From JBGYPP01 sp041838515 (GTDB taxonomy: Bacteria; Bacillota; Clostridia; Lachnospirales; Lachnospiraceae): a stretch of DNA of 15,253 nucleotides. Position numbers and translations under genes: made by a program. The first letter of the stretch is position 1. Every line of letters starts with the position of its first letter. Below are positions 1 to 7,919 of the stretch, piece after piece. The stretch spans positions 1 to 15,253 of the forward strand of contig JBGYPP010000008.1 in NCBI GenBank assembly GCA_041838515.1. The letters run 5' to 3'. Below the pieces are notes generated by a model. That model was given only the letters and a program-made list of their open reading frames with translations. It was not told the origin of the DNA and made no database searches.

Positions 1-3
1 AAG

Positions 4-31
4 GAAGTGGGAAAACAATTGATACCACTTC
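4..31 (-). other. Possible hairpin downstream of rex, at window edge
   Basis: Seven bases (GAAGTGG, 4-10) pair exactly with CCACTTC (25-31), and the pairing can continue outward with one bulged base. Read on the minus strand it lies about 80 nt past the rex stop codon, where a terminator would be expected. Any U-tract would lie beyond the window edge and cannot be seen. The loop is 14 nt, long for a terminator, so this call is tentative. Nothing else is recognisable in 1-112. Confidence 0.25.
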
Positions 32-112
32 TTGTCCAAGGTCAATATGGGTATCTTGGATCGCTGGACTGCGGAGCGAAACTCCTCTCTAAGCATGGCC
101 CCCTCCCTCTGC

Positions 113-742
113 CTAGCCCTTATTGCTGATCATATACGACAGCTTCATCAGGCTGTCAGACAGGTGGACATTCTCCACCCGCACGCCTCCGGGCAATTGC
201 AGATCCGTGTGCGCAAAATTCCATATGGCCTTGATGCCGCTGGCCGCCAGCCTGGAGGCCACCTCCAGCGCGCCCTCCTTGGGTATGGTCAGCACGGCTA
301 TGACTATACCCTCCTTGCGGACAAATTCCTCCAGCCCGTCCAGGGATTGCACGGCCCTGCCCCGTACCAGCTTGCCATGCAGCGCCGGATCCTTGTCAAA
401 TATGCCCTTAAAGGCAAAGCCATTGCTCTCAAAATCCGTATAATTGCCCAGGGCCATGCCCAGATTGCCCGCGCCTATGATGATAAAGGGATGGGTGTGG
501 TGCAGGCCCAGGATCTGGCCTATGGTGTTGTACAGCTGCTCCACATTGTATCCATAGCCCTGCTGTCCGAAACCGCCGAAATGGTTCAGGTCCTGGCGTA
601 TCTGGGAGGCGGTGACATTCATAATCCGGCTCAGCTCCTGAGAGGATATCCGCTCTATACCCTGGTTTTTCAAATCCCCCAGATAACGCAAATACCTGGG
701 CAGACGGCCAATGACCGCCTGGGAAATTTGTCTTTCTACCAT
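113..742 (-). CDS. rex: Redox-sensing transcriptional repressor Rex
   Basis: Rex is a homodimeric cytoplasmic repressor that senses the NADH/NAD+ ratio and controls fermentation and respiration genes. The 209-residue product has an N-terminal winged helix (about residues 5-75) that opens with the family hallmark RLPRYLRYL and contains the DNA-reading stretch SQIRQDLNHFG. A glycine-rich linker (GYGYNV) leads to a Rossmann NAD(H)-binding domain with GAGNLG at about residue 90. A C-terminal swapped helix ends at ...YMISNKG. The length is normal for the family. The ATG at 742 is preferred because it puts ISQAVIGRLPRY at the usual distance from the N-terminus and follows AGGTGGG. An in-frame GTG at 754 would add four residues. 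The gene is divergent from the DHH phosphoesterase gene. No Rex-type operator (TTGTTAA-N4-TTAACAA-like) was seen in the shared intergenic region. Identity is secure; its targets cannot be inferred here. Confidence 0.96.
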   Translation of the reverse strand: MVERQISQAVIGRLPRYLRYLGDLKNQGIERISSQELSRIMNVTASQIRQDLNHFGGFGQQGYGYNVEQLYNTIGQILGLHHTHPFIIIGAGNLGMALGNYTDFESNGFAFKGIFDKDPALHGKLVRGRAVQSLDGLEEFVRKEGIVIAVLTIPKEGALEVASRLAASGIKAIWNFAHTDLQLPGGVRVENVHLSDSLMKLSYMISNKG

Positions 743-802
743 CTGCTTGCCCACCTGTCCATACTATTCTACTGTCTTTCTCCACTGCCGGTTACAGCTG
801 AA

Positions 803-832
803 ATTATACTAGAAAAACCCTTTTCCTGTCAA
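803..832 (-). promoter_or_regulatory. Sigma-A promoter of rex
   Basis: On the minus strand a perfect -35 box TTGACA (827-832) is followed by an 18-nt spacer and a perfect -10 box TATAAT (803-808). Transcription would start near 796, about 54 nt before the rex ATG. Its -35 box is only 6 bp from the -35 box of the opposite promoter. Confidence 0.85.
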
Positions 833-838
833 ACTTTG

Positions 839-867
839 TTGCCATAGGGTCCAAAGCGTGCTATACT
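839..867 (+). promoter_or_regulatory. Sigma-A promoter of the DHH phosphoesterase gene
   Basis: On the plus strand TTGCCA (839-844) is followed by a 17-nt spacer and TATACT (862-867). A TG dinucleotide one base upstream of the -10 box makes it an extended -10 promoter. Transcription would start near 874, giving a leader of about 100 nt before the ATG at 974. I saw no riboswitch or convincing attenuator in that leader. Confidence 0.8.
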
Positions 868-973
868 CTCTGGTGTATGGAAACGCCCTAAGTCTGCTCG
901 TCTGCATACTCGCATCCAGGGCTGCGTCAGCAAACGGTTTTTCGTTTTCCCAGGTAAAAGGAGAGGATTTTTT

Positions 974-1891
974 ATGAAGCGATTGATTACCCGCAGCGAT
1001 TTTGACGGATTGGTGTGCGCCATGATACTCAAGGAGATGCATTTGATAGACGATATCAAATTCGTCCACCCCAAGGATATGCAGGACGGCCTGATTGAGG
1101 TCAGCGACCAGGACATATCCACCAACCTGCCCTATGTAGAAGGCATAGGCCTGGCCTTTGACCACCATTTGAGTGAGGTCAGCCGGGTAGGCGAGAGCCG
1201 CCCCAACCATATCATAGACCCCAATGCCATGTCCGCCGCGCGGGTAGTGTACAATTACTACAAGCAGGGCGACAATCTCCACCGCATCTCCGACGAGATC
1301 ATGGAGGCCGTGGACAAAGCGGATGCCGCGCAGTACAGCCTGGAGGAAATACTCAATCCCCAGGGCTGGACCCTGATGAACTTCCTGATGGATGCACGCA
1401 CCGGCCTGGGCCGCTTCCGGGATTTTACCATCTCCAACTACCAGCTGATGATGAAACTGGTGGACTTCTGTCTGGACCACCCCATAGAGGAGGTGCTGGA
1501 GCTGCCGGACGTAAAAGAGAGGGTCAGCCTCTACTTCGAGCAGCAGGAGCTCTTTAAACAGCAGATCGAAAAGGTACACAAGATACACGGCAAGACCGTG
1601 GTGCTCTACCTCAAGGACGAGGAGCCCATTTACGCCGGCAACCGCTTTATGGTATATGCCATGTACCCTGAGACCGAGATTTCCATCCACGTGATGTGGG
1701 GCCTCAAAAAGCAGAATACCGTGCTGACCATAGGCAAGTCCATTATCAACAAAAATTCCCAGGCCAATATAGGCGAGATTTGCCTGCGCTATGGCGGAGG
1801 CGGCCACAAGAATGCCGGCACCTGCCAGATCCCCAATGACAAGGTGGAGGAGATACTGCCCGAGGTGCTCAAGGCGCTGGAGGAGAACTGA
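974..1891 (+). CDS. DHH/DHHA1 family phosphoesterase
   Basis: This 305-residue cytoplasmic protein belongs to the DHH superfamily of metal-dependent phosphoesterases, which includes oligoribonucleases, cyclic-dinucleotide or pApA hydrolases and exopolyphosphatases. The metal-binding motifs are all visible: SDFDG (D9, D11), the aspartate in DIST (about 48), DHH itself (63-65, in FDHHLSE) and VDKAD (113-117). The C-terminal DHHA1 substrate-binding motif GGGGHKNAG starts near residue 274. The start is fixed by AAGGAGAGG just upstream of the ATG. It is the only plus-strand protein gene, with its own promoter and terminator, so it is monocistronic. Relatives are often labelled exopolyphosphatase, but the sequence alone does not tell polyphosphate from short oligonucleotide substrates. 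The family call is firm; the substrate is not. Confidence 0.9.
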   Translation: MKRLITRSDFDGLVCAMILKEMHLIDDIKFVHPKDMQDGLIEVSDQDISTNLPYVEGIGLAFDHHLSEVSRVGESRPNHIIDPNAMSAARVVYNYYKQGDNLHRISDEIMEAVDKADAAQYSLEEILNPQGWTLMNFLMDARTGLGRFRDFTISNYQLMMKLVDFCLDHPIEEVLELPDVKERVSLYFEQQELFKQQIEKVHKIHGKTVVLYLKDEEPIYAGNRFMVYAMYPETEISIHVMWGLKKQNTVLTIGKSIINKNSQANIGEICLRYGGGGHKNAGTCQIPNDKVEEILPEVLKALEEN

Positions 1892-1917
1892 CGCCGTACC
1901 CACGGCAAAATACAAAG

Positions 1918-1953
1918 AGGTTTTGAGAACCCGGTTCTCAAAACCTTTTTTTT
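1918..1953 (+). terminator. Rho-independent terminator of the DHH gene
   Basis: A 13-bp perfect stem (1918-1930 with 1934-1946) has a 3-nt loop and runs into eight consecutive T (1946-1953), 27 bp after the stop codon. On the minus strand the hairpin is followed by a looser T-rich stretch, so it may also act weakly in the other direction against the converging transporter operon. Confidence 0.93.
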
Positions 1954-2026
1954 GCAGGCAGCTCCCCCGCCTACCCGGAACGGCGCTGAGCAGCTGCGCT
2001 CCCCCATCCAATAACTATTGACCGAA

Positions 2027-2061
2027 GGAAAAGCCTAGGGGCAAAGCCCAAAGGCTTTTCC
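2027..2061. repeat. Long intergenic hairpin
   Basis: GGAAAAGCCT (2027-2036) pairs perfectly with AGGCTTTTCC (2052-2061). Inside it GGGC (2039-2042) pairs with GCCC (2046-2049) around an AAA loop, giving about 14 paired positions with one 2x2 internal loop. Neither side has a T-tract, so it is not a standard terminator. Its right arm shares CTTTTCCA with the transporter coding sequence at 2506-2513, at the boundary of the adjacent tandem array. It may protect or end the 3' end of the transporter mRNA. Confidence 0.7.
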
Positions 2062-2515
2062 ACGGCAACACTCTGACAAATCCTCGGCTAAACCCCAACC
2101 GGTTTTAGTATACATAATCCTCGCTCATGCGGGATTTCTCCAGCATGCGCCGGTACAGCTGGCAGCCCTTTTCCAACGCAACACTCCGACAAATCCCGGC
2201 TAAACCCCAGCCGGTTTTAGTATACATAATCCTCGCTCATGCGGGATTTCTCCAACATGCGCTGGTACAGCTCGCAGCCCTTTTCCAACGCAACACTCCG
2301 ACAAATCCCCGCCTAAACCCCAGCCGGTTTTAGTATACATAATTCTCGCTCATGTGGGATTTCTCCAACATGCGCCGGTACAGCTCGCAGCCCTTTTCCA
2401 ACGCAACACTCCGACAAATCCCCGGCTAAACTCCAGCCGGTTTTAGTATACATAATTCTCGCTCATGCGGGATTTCTCCAGCATGCGCCGGTACAGCTCG
2501 CAGCCCTTTTCCAAC
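2055..2515 (-). repeat. Tandem array of about 113-bp units copied from the transporter gene 3' end
   Basis: A 75-bp block equal to the last codons of the adjacent ABC transporter gene occurs four times: at 2103-2177, 2215-2289, 2328-2402, and the genuine gene end at 2441-2515. Each block is joined to a 37-39-bp spacer (2064-2102, 2178-2214, 2290-2327, 2403-2440) that matches the gene's own 3' untranslated region, giving periods of 112, 113 and 113. The three extra copies still read as ...CELYRRMLEKS.MSENYVY-stop on the minus strand with a few substitutions. They lack a start codon and ribosome site, so they are non-coding 3'-end duplications. The spacers contain the inverted repeat CCGGCT/AGCCGG, intact in two copies and mutated in two. 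This array fills most of the 489-bp gap between 1954 and 2442; no gene was found there. Confidence 0.93.
2422..2440 (-). terminator. Candidate 3' hairpin of the transporter operon
   Basis: Directly after the stop codon of the last transporter gene, CCGGCT and AGCCGG form a 6-bp stem with a 7-nt loop on the minus strand, followed only by GGATTTG. The U-tract is poor, so it may be a weak terminator or an RNA-stability element. Related versions recur in every downstream array unit, so the transcript would meet up to four such hairpins before the larger one at 2027-2061. Confidence 0.4.
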
Positions 2516-4161
2516 TCTTCATGGCGTCCGCAACCCACCACTCTGCCGGCATCCAACACCACGATCCTGTCGCATTTTTCTATAGAGGCCATCCTGTGGG
2601 AGATGACGATAACCGTCTTATTTTGTATCAGCTTGCTGATGCTCTGCTGTATTTCTATCTCATTTTCCACATCCAAGGAGGCGGATATCTCATCCAGCAG
2701 CACTATGGGCGCATCCTTGAGAAAGGCCCTGGCTATGGATATCCTCTGTCTCTCACCGCCGGAGAGATTGGATCCGTTCTCCCCTATCAAGGTCTGAAAA
2801 CCCTGGGGCAATTTGGCGGCTATCTTATCCACATTGGCCAGCCTGGCCGCCTCCAATACCTCCGCATCCGTGGCATCACGGCGGCCTACCCTGATATTCT
2901 CCAGTATGCTGGCATTGAACAATTCCACCTCCTGGAACACTATGGAAATCTGCGCAAACAGGCCGGCCGGATCCATAGTCTTGATCTCCTGGCCTCCCAG
3001 CCTGATGCTGCCCCCCTGGTAATCATACAGACGGGCCAACAGCCGCATCAAGGTAGTCTTTCCACAGCCGGAGGGGCCTACCAAGGCAGTGGTCTGGCCC
3101 TGTTTTGCCTCCAGGCTGATCCCCTGTATCACCGGATTTTCCCCATAGGCAAAGCGCACATCTTCCAGCACAAAATCATAGGATTGCATGACCGGCGGCT
3201 CTCCTTCCGGCACCTCCTCCTGCTGGATGGCGCGTATGCGGTCAAAGGAATCCTTGAAGTACATCGCGATCAATACAAAGTCGGAAACGCTGTTATACAG
3301 CACGGACAAATTGCTCGCCGCCAGCATATATCCCAGAAAATACAGCAGAGAAATGTGGCCCTGGGCATACATCCAGGCGCCCAGAGTGGCGGCAAAAACC
3401 GGGGAGAGCTTGGGCAGCAGGCCTACCAAAAAATTTGCCACGGCCATGATCAATTCCGACCGGATATGCAGGCGCTCAGACTCCTCCAGCCTCTCTCCCA
3501 CCTCCTTTTCTACGGCGTCTTGCAGGGAATAGCTCTTGATTTCCTGCTGCAATTCAAAGGCATCCTGAAAGGCCGCAGCATTGTCCAGCAGCGTCTGGTA
3601 ATAGTGCTTTACCTCTCCCATATGCAGCCTGCGGGTAGCTATCAATACGATGCCGGCCAGCCATATGGGCAAAGTCACGGCCAGGCCCATCCAGAGATTG
3701 GACCAAAGCATAACCAGGCTGATCAGCGCAAAAAAACCCACGAAGCCTATAGCCTGAGGCAGCGCATGGCTGATGGCTGTTTCCACATTGCCCACATCCA
3801 TCATAACCGTCTGTGACAGGTCGGTGAGATTGTGTTTGGAAAAATACGACATGGGAAGTTTGCGGAACCGGTCCCCTATCTGCACCCGCAGGGCCACGCT
3901 CTCCTCATACGTACTGTCATAAGTGCTGATATACTCCTTGCGTATTATCAAAAACATGATCAGAAATATGCCTGCCCAGACAGCCAAAAAATAGTGCAGA
4001 GGCAGCAGATGCCCGGTAAGCGCATTGTGCAGAAAAAAGAACACCAGCATGGGCGTAAGTATATAAGTAAAGTACTTCAAAAACGAGTACACAGCCGAGC
4101 GAAGCACATTCTCCGCACCCTTATCTGTAAGACCAAAGGCCTGTTGGATTTTAGTTTTCAT
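2443..4161 (-). CDS. ABC transporter half-subunit, exporter fold (permease plus ATPase), second of pair
   Basis: This 572-residue protein has an N-terminal six-helix membrane domain (about residues 20-310) and a C-terminal nucleotide-binding domain. The ATPase motifs are Walker A GPSGCGKT (about 360), signature LSGGERQR (about 464), Walker B ending in IVLLDEIS with the catalytic glutamate, and the switch histidine in ISHRMAS. All are intact. It would pair with the product of the upstream gene to form a heterodimer in the inner membrane. The ATG at 4161 is chosen because GGAGGG lies just upstream; it overlaps the previous stop by 11 bp. An in-frame ATG at 4188 would add nine residues. Exporter-fold pairs of this kind next to ECF modules recall YbtPQ/IrtAB iron-siderophore importers, which is inference from context. 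A drug exporter is the alternative. Its 3' end is the source of the tandem array downstream. Confidence 0.87.
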   Translation of the reverse strand: MKTKIQQAFGLTDKGAENVLRSAVYSFLKYFTYILTPMLVFFFLHNALTGHLLPLHYFLAVWAGIFLIMFLIIRKEYISTYDSTYEESVALRVQIGDRFRKLPMSYFSKHNLTDLSQTVMMDVGNVETAISHALPQAIGFVGFFALISLVMLWSNLWMGLAVTLPIWLAGIVLIATRRLHMGEVKHYYQTLLDNAAAFQDAFELQQEIKSYSLQDAVEKEVGERLEESERLHIRSELIMAVANFLVGLLPKLSPVFAATLGAWMYAQGHISLLYFLGYMLAASNLSVLYNSVSDFVLIAMYFKDSFDRIRAIQQEEVPEGEPPVMQSYDFVLEDVRFAYGENPVIQGISLEAKQGQTTALVGPSGCGKTTLMRLLARLYDYQGGSIRLGGQEIKTMDPAGLFAQISIVFQEVELFNASILENIRVGRRDATDAEVLEAARLANVDKIAAKLPQGFQTLIGENGSNLSGGERQRISIARAFLKDAPIVLLDEISASLDVENEIEIQQSISKLIQNKTVIVISHRMASIEKCDRIVVLDAGRVVGCGRHEELEKGCELYRRMLEKSRMSENYVY

Positions 4162-5902
4162 GGGCCACCCTCCATTCCTTTGCGGCATAATATTTTTCCA
4201 AAAATCCGCTGTAGCGGCCGCCCAACGCCATCAGCTCCTCATGGCTGCCCCGCTCACAGATACGGCCATCCTCCACAACCAAAATCTCGTCCACATCCCT
4301 TATGCTGGAGAGTCTGTGGGCTATCATCAGCACCGTCTTTCCCTCCATCAAATGGCTAAATCCCCTCTGTATTTCATACTCATTTTCCGGATCCGCAGCT
4401 GCGCTGGCCTCATCCAAAATAATAATTGGCGCATTTTTAACAATGGCCCTGGCTATGGCTATTCTCTGCTTTTCCCCGCCGGAGAGATGCACGCCCTTGG
4501 CTCCCACCACGGTCTGCTCCCTCTGGGGAAATTTGTCCAAAATGCTGTCGCACATGGCCAGCCCCAAAGCCTCCATCACCCTCTCACGGCTGGCTTCGGG
4601 ATTGCCCAACTCCACGTTCTCATACAGGCTCTTGGGGAACAATTTGGCATTTTGAAATACGAAGGCTATGGATTTTTCCAGGGTGCGGGGATGGTACTCC
4701 TCCAGATTGACGCCGCCTATGCGTATATGCCCTCCCCGCAGGGGATAGAAGCCGGACACCAGCTTGGCTATAGTGCTTTTGCCCCCTCCGGAAGCGCCCA
4801 CCAGCGCATACCTTTTGCCCGCCTCCAGCCGGAGAGAAAAATCCTTTAACAGGGACGGCCCCTGGCCATAGCCAAATTCCACGCCGTCAAATTCTATGTC
4901 ATATGCCGGCATATCCATCCTCTGGCCCAAGCCCAGGGAATTGCCCTCCAAATCCGAAAACAGGCCCTCCAGCTTGTCTATGGTTTCCTTGGCCTGCATT
5001 TGCTGTCTGTTAAACATCATAATCTTCATAAAGGCAGCGTTGAGCAGACCTACAAAGCTCATAAAAAACACCACCGTGCTCAACACCTTGGCCAGGGGGG
5101 TTCCGCCTTGCAGCTGGGGATATGCCAGGCAGATGACCAGGGAACCAAAGCACATCATACCGCTTTGGAACAGCACATAAGACGTGCGGCAGCTCTGGCT
5201 AAAGCGGGTGACCACCTTTCCATAATGGCATATGGAGGCATACAATTTCTCAAAACTGGACACCTCCAGGCCAAAAACCTTAATGACCTGTATGCCCCGG
5301 ACGAACTCCACGGTTTCCGAATTGATATCCTCCAGAGCCGCCGTGTATTGATCCATCAAATCCTGGTCCGCATACATATTCTTAAAACAAATCAGGGCAA
5401 AAATCACGGCTGCAAGAACCAAAAGGCCCATCTGCCAACCGGAGAAAAAGGCCAGAGCCAACAGCCCCAGTGGAAAAATAAGCGCATTGACGCTGTCCGG
5501 CAAAATATGCGCCACGATGACGTGGGTATTGACGGTATTGTCGTCAATAATCTTTCTGGTACGCCCAGAGCTATGGGTGTCAAAAAAAGAAAAGGAGGCT
5601 TTCAGCAAATGTGTCAATCCCCTTTTTTTCATATTGGTTTCCACCCGAAAAGCAAAGAGATGGCTAAAACACAGACATAAAAAATATGTCAGCCCATACA
5701 AAAAAGTAGCCCAAAAAACATTCCAGGATAGGCTGGATATCCTGTCCAAACCGCCTCCGGATGTCACCGTATCCAGTATCTGCCAAAAGAAATAGTATGG
5801 CACAAAGGACAGAATAGTCGCTATGCCGGACAGGACCATGGCGGTCACCATCAGCGCTTTTTTCTCTTTGCCGTATGCCAGAACACGCCGCAAAGTATCC
5901 AT
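4151..5902 (-). CDS. ABC transporter half-subunit, exporter fold (permease plus ATPase), first of pair
   Basis: A 583-residue half-transporter. Membrane helices span about residues 15-310, with long hydrophobic runs around 17-42, 65-85, 135-175 and 245-300. The nucleotide-binding domain follows, with Walker A GASGGGKS (about 367), signature LSGGEKQR (about 470), Walker B IIILDEAS with its catalytic glutamate, and the switch histidine in IAHRLSS. All motifs are intact, so both ATP sites of the expected heterodimer with the next gene should be catalytic. The start is well supported by GGAGG six bases before the ATG, 21 bp after the S-component gene. Its place in the ECF operon suggests it works on the same substrate, perhaps moving a metal chelate as YbtP/YbtQ or IrtA/IrtB do. 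Transport direction cannot be read from sequence. Confidence 0.87.
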   Translation of the reverse strand: MDTLRRVLAYGKEKKALMVTAMVLSGIATILSFVPYYFFWQILDTVTSGGGLDRISSLSWNVFWATFLYGLTYFLCLCFSHLFAFRVETNMKKRGLTHLLKASFSFFDTHSSGRTRKIIDDNTVNTHVIVAHILPDSVNALIFPLGLLALAFFSGWQMGLLVLAAVIFALICFKNMYADQDLMDQYTAALEDINSETVEFVRGIQVIKVFGLEVSSFEKLYASICHYGKVVTRFSQSCRTSYVLFQSGMMCFGSLVICLAYPQLQGGTPLAKVLSTVVFFMSFVGLLNAAFMKIMMFNRQQMQAKETIDKLEGLFSDLEGNSLGLGQRMDMPAYDIEFDGVEFGYGQGPSLLKDFSLRLEAGKRYALVGASGGGKSTIAKLVSGFYPLRGGHIRIGGVNLEEYHPRTLEKSIAFVFQNAKLFPKSLYENVELGNPEASRERVMEALGLAMCDSILDKFPQREQTVVGAKGVHLSGGEKQRIAIARAIVKNAPIIILDEASAAADPENEYEIQRGFSHLMEGKTVLMIAHRLSSIRDVDEILVVEDGRICERGSHEELMALGGRYSGFLEKYYAAKEWRVAHEN

Positions 5903-5923
5903 AGTTCCTCCTTTTCTTTCCGC

Positions 5924-6517
5924 TTACGCAGGACTTTTCTCCAGATGCTTTCTCAGTATTTTATATCCCAAAAACACACCGGCCACAGACAAGAGGGTGA
6001 TAATCAGCGTGACAATCAAAGCCATATAACCGGTATAATACAGTACCATCTCGTCCATGGCCTGCTCCGTCTGCCCTCTGCGAATCCATTCCTCCTTGAA
6101 GCTCTCCAAGAAAAACATGGCCGGTATCATACCTCCCAGACTATGGCCCACATGGATCAAAGCCGAAGAGAGGGCAACCCTCCACACAGGCGGATTCTTG
6201 GATCCGGAGCTCAAAAAATCAGCCAGCGCCGATGCCACAAGCACCGAAATCAGCCAGGGCAGGTAGGCGGAACCCATCATGGAAAATACGCCCATAACCA
6301 GACCGGACATACAGGTATACTGCCACATTTTGCCCACCTTGCGGCTGATAAAGAGCAGTACTGCGCCGTTTAACAATCCGCAGATTCCGGGGCTGAGCGC
6401 ATGCCCCAGATTGCCAAAGGGCCAGCTCACCATCAGTGCCGCAAAGTACAATATCACATATATGGCCGTCAGCAGCGCCAGGAGCAATATATGTCGAATC
6501 TGCATTTTATTTTGCAT
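5924..6517 (-). CDS. ECF transporter substrate-binding (S) component, Trep_Strep family
   Basis: A 197-residue, almost wholly membrane-embedded protein with about six hydrophobic segments (roughly 9-32, 38-56, 66-83, 86-102, 114-137 and 161-187). The N-terminal pattern, ISRKVGKMWQYTC, the SALIHVGHSLGGMIPA stretch and the length match my recollection of the Trep_Strep integral membrane family, which serves as the substrate-capturing unit of ECF transporters. Relatives in streptococci and staphylococci have been linked to haem or siderophore uptake. It would toppled-bind substrate and dock on the EcfT scaffold encoded upstream. GGAGG lies six bases before the ATG, which overlaps the end of the ATPase gene by 11 bp, implying translational coupling. 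Substrate specificity is inferred, not seen. Confidence 0.85.
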   Translation of the reverse strand: MQNKMQIRHILLLALLTAIYVILYFAALMVSWPFGNLGHALSPGICGLLNGAVLLFISRKVGKMWQYTCMSGLVMGVFSMMGSAYLPWLISVLVASALADFLSSGSKNPPVWRVALSSALIHVGHSLGGMIPAMFFLESFKEEWIRRGQTEQAMDEMVLYYTGYMALIVTLIITLLSVAGVFLGYKILRKHLEKSPA

Positions 6518-7919
6518 AATGCGCCTCCATTTCTATAAAAATCTCGTTCAACCTGCCTATGTTTCCCTCTTCCAATAGCATATCCTCGGCCAGCCGTCCA
6601 CACCGCAGATAGAGCAGCCTGTCACCGATTCTTCTCACCAATTCATAATCATGGGTAATGACCAATATGGTCTTTTTCTCCCGCAAAGACTCCAACAGAG
6701 AGCAGGTTCTCTCCATGGAATGGCTGTCCAAACCGCTGGTGGGCTCATCAAAAACCAATATGGGAGCACGGCTCACGCTGGCCAGCGCCAGTTGCAGCCG
6801 CTGCTTCTCCCCCCCGGACAAGCTGTGGGGATGCCTGTGCCGCAAATCCCACAATCCCATGGCCTCCAGCGCCCTACGGTTGGCCTCCCCATCCCGGGAC
6901 TCTATCTCCAGCTCCGCCAGCACGCTATGGCCAAACAGCTGAAAATCCGCATCTTGGAGCAAAAACAGCGCCTCGCCCTCCCTGCGTATGCCGCCCCCTT
7001 GCTTCCGCAGCAGGCCGCAGAGAAGACGGGCCAAAGTGGTCTTGCCGGCCCCATTGACACCCACAAGGCAGGTGATCTGACCATCGCCCAGACTCAGGCT
7101 GATATCCTCCAAAACGGGTCTGTAGGACACGCCCTCCCACTCCACCCTCTTGCGCGCCATAGGCCTGGCTCTACCGGGGGGATAGGCGGCTCCAAAGAGA
7201 TCCCAGACCCGCTTGGCATAGGGCAGGGCGGCAAATTCTCCGACGTTTTCACAGCGCAATAGGCTGCCCTGCGCCACATAATACACCCGGTCCACATCCC
7301 TGGGCAGATAAAAAAACCTGTGGTCAGACACCAGCACCAGCTTGCCCTTACGGCGCAGACCCTCCATATACCGGCCCATGCGCATGGCATTTCCATAATC
7401 CAGATTGGCCGAGGGTTCATCGAACACCAGTATGTCCGGCTCCAGCATCAATGCCGTCATCAGAGCCAACAGCTGCCTCTCTCCGGAGGATAGGGCAAAT
7501 ATATCCCTGTCCAGCAGATCTCCTATGGCAAATTCCGCCTCTAAGGCCTCCAACCTCTCCACCATCTCCTCCCGGGGCAGGCCATAGTTCTCCATGGCAA
7601 AGACCAGCTCCGAGGTGGTATTGTCCGTAAAAAACTGGCTGCGGGGATTTTGGAATACCACGGCCAGACAGCGGCCCCTCTCATGGGCCGGAGGGCTGTC
7701 CTTATTGCCAATAAATACGCAACCTTTCCTCTCTCCCTCCACGATCTCCGGAATAATGCCGCTGATCAGGCCCAGCAGTGTGGATTTGCCGCTGCCGGAA
7801 TCCCCGGCCACCAGTATCAATTCCCCGGCCCGCCCCTCCATTTCGGCCCCTTTTAGGGCCCAGGAAGACTCTCCTGCGTAGGAAAAGGCCACATCCTCCA
7901 AAGCCAGCAGCCTGCTCAT
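6507..7919 (-). CDS. ECF transporter fused ATPase (EcfA-EcfA')
   Basis: This 470-residue protein carries two complete ABC ATPase domains in one chain. Domain 1 has Walker A GDSGSGKS (near residue 40), signature LSSGERQ and Walker B ILVFDEPSANLD. Domain 2 has Walker A GVNGAGKT (near 285), signature LSGGEKQR and Walker B ILVFDEPTSGLD. Both catalytic glutamates and both switch histidines (SDHR, THDYE) are present. It would power the ECF complex from the cytoplasmic side by gripping the EcfT coupling helices. The ATG at 7919 forms an ATGA overlap with the stop of the EcfT gene and has GGGAGG just upstream. An in-frame ATG at 7937 would add six residues but overlaps more. Fusion of the two ATPases is usual for dedicated (group I-like) ECF operons. 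Confidence 0.92.
   Translation of the reverse strand: MSRLLALEDVAFSYAGESSWALKGAEMEGRAGELILVAGDSGSGKSTLLGLISGIIPEIVEGERKGCVFIGNKDSPPAHERGRCLAVVFQNPRSQFFTDNTTSELVFAMENYGLPREEMVERLEALEAEFAIGDLLDRDIFALSSGERQLLALMTALMLEPDILVFDEPSANLDYGNAMRMGRYMEGLRRKGKLVLVSDHRFFYLPRDVDRVYYVAQGSLLRCENVGEFAALPYAKRVWDLFGAAYPPGRARPMARKRVEWEGVSYRPVLEDISLSLGDGQITCLVGVNGAGKTTLARLLCGLLRKQGGGIRREGEALFLLQDADFQLFGHSVLAELEIESRDGEANRRALEAMGLWDLRHRHPHSLSGGEKQRLQLALASVSRAPILVFDEPTSGLDSHSMERTCSLLESLREKKTILVITHDYELVRRIGDRLLYLRCGRLAEDMLLEEGNIGRLNEIFIEMEAHYAK

Noticed and set aside
32..847. 271-residue plus-strand open frame over rex
   Set aside because: It is antisense to a clear Rex gene, has no ribosome site, and its translation shows no family features.
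809..2011. 400-residue minus-strand open frame
   Set aside because: Antisense shadow of the DHH gene, running through its promoter and terminator.
2127..2333. 68-residue plus-strand open frame inside the array
   Set aside because: It arises from the repeat units read on the wrong strand and has no initiation signals.
2055..2515. CRISPR array
   Set aside because: The unit is 112-113 bp with the whole unit repeated; there are no unique spacers and no cas genes.
2521..3816. 431-residue plus-strand open frame
   Set aside because: Antisense to an ABC transporter with all motifs intact; it is His/Gln-rich as shadow frames here usually are.
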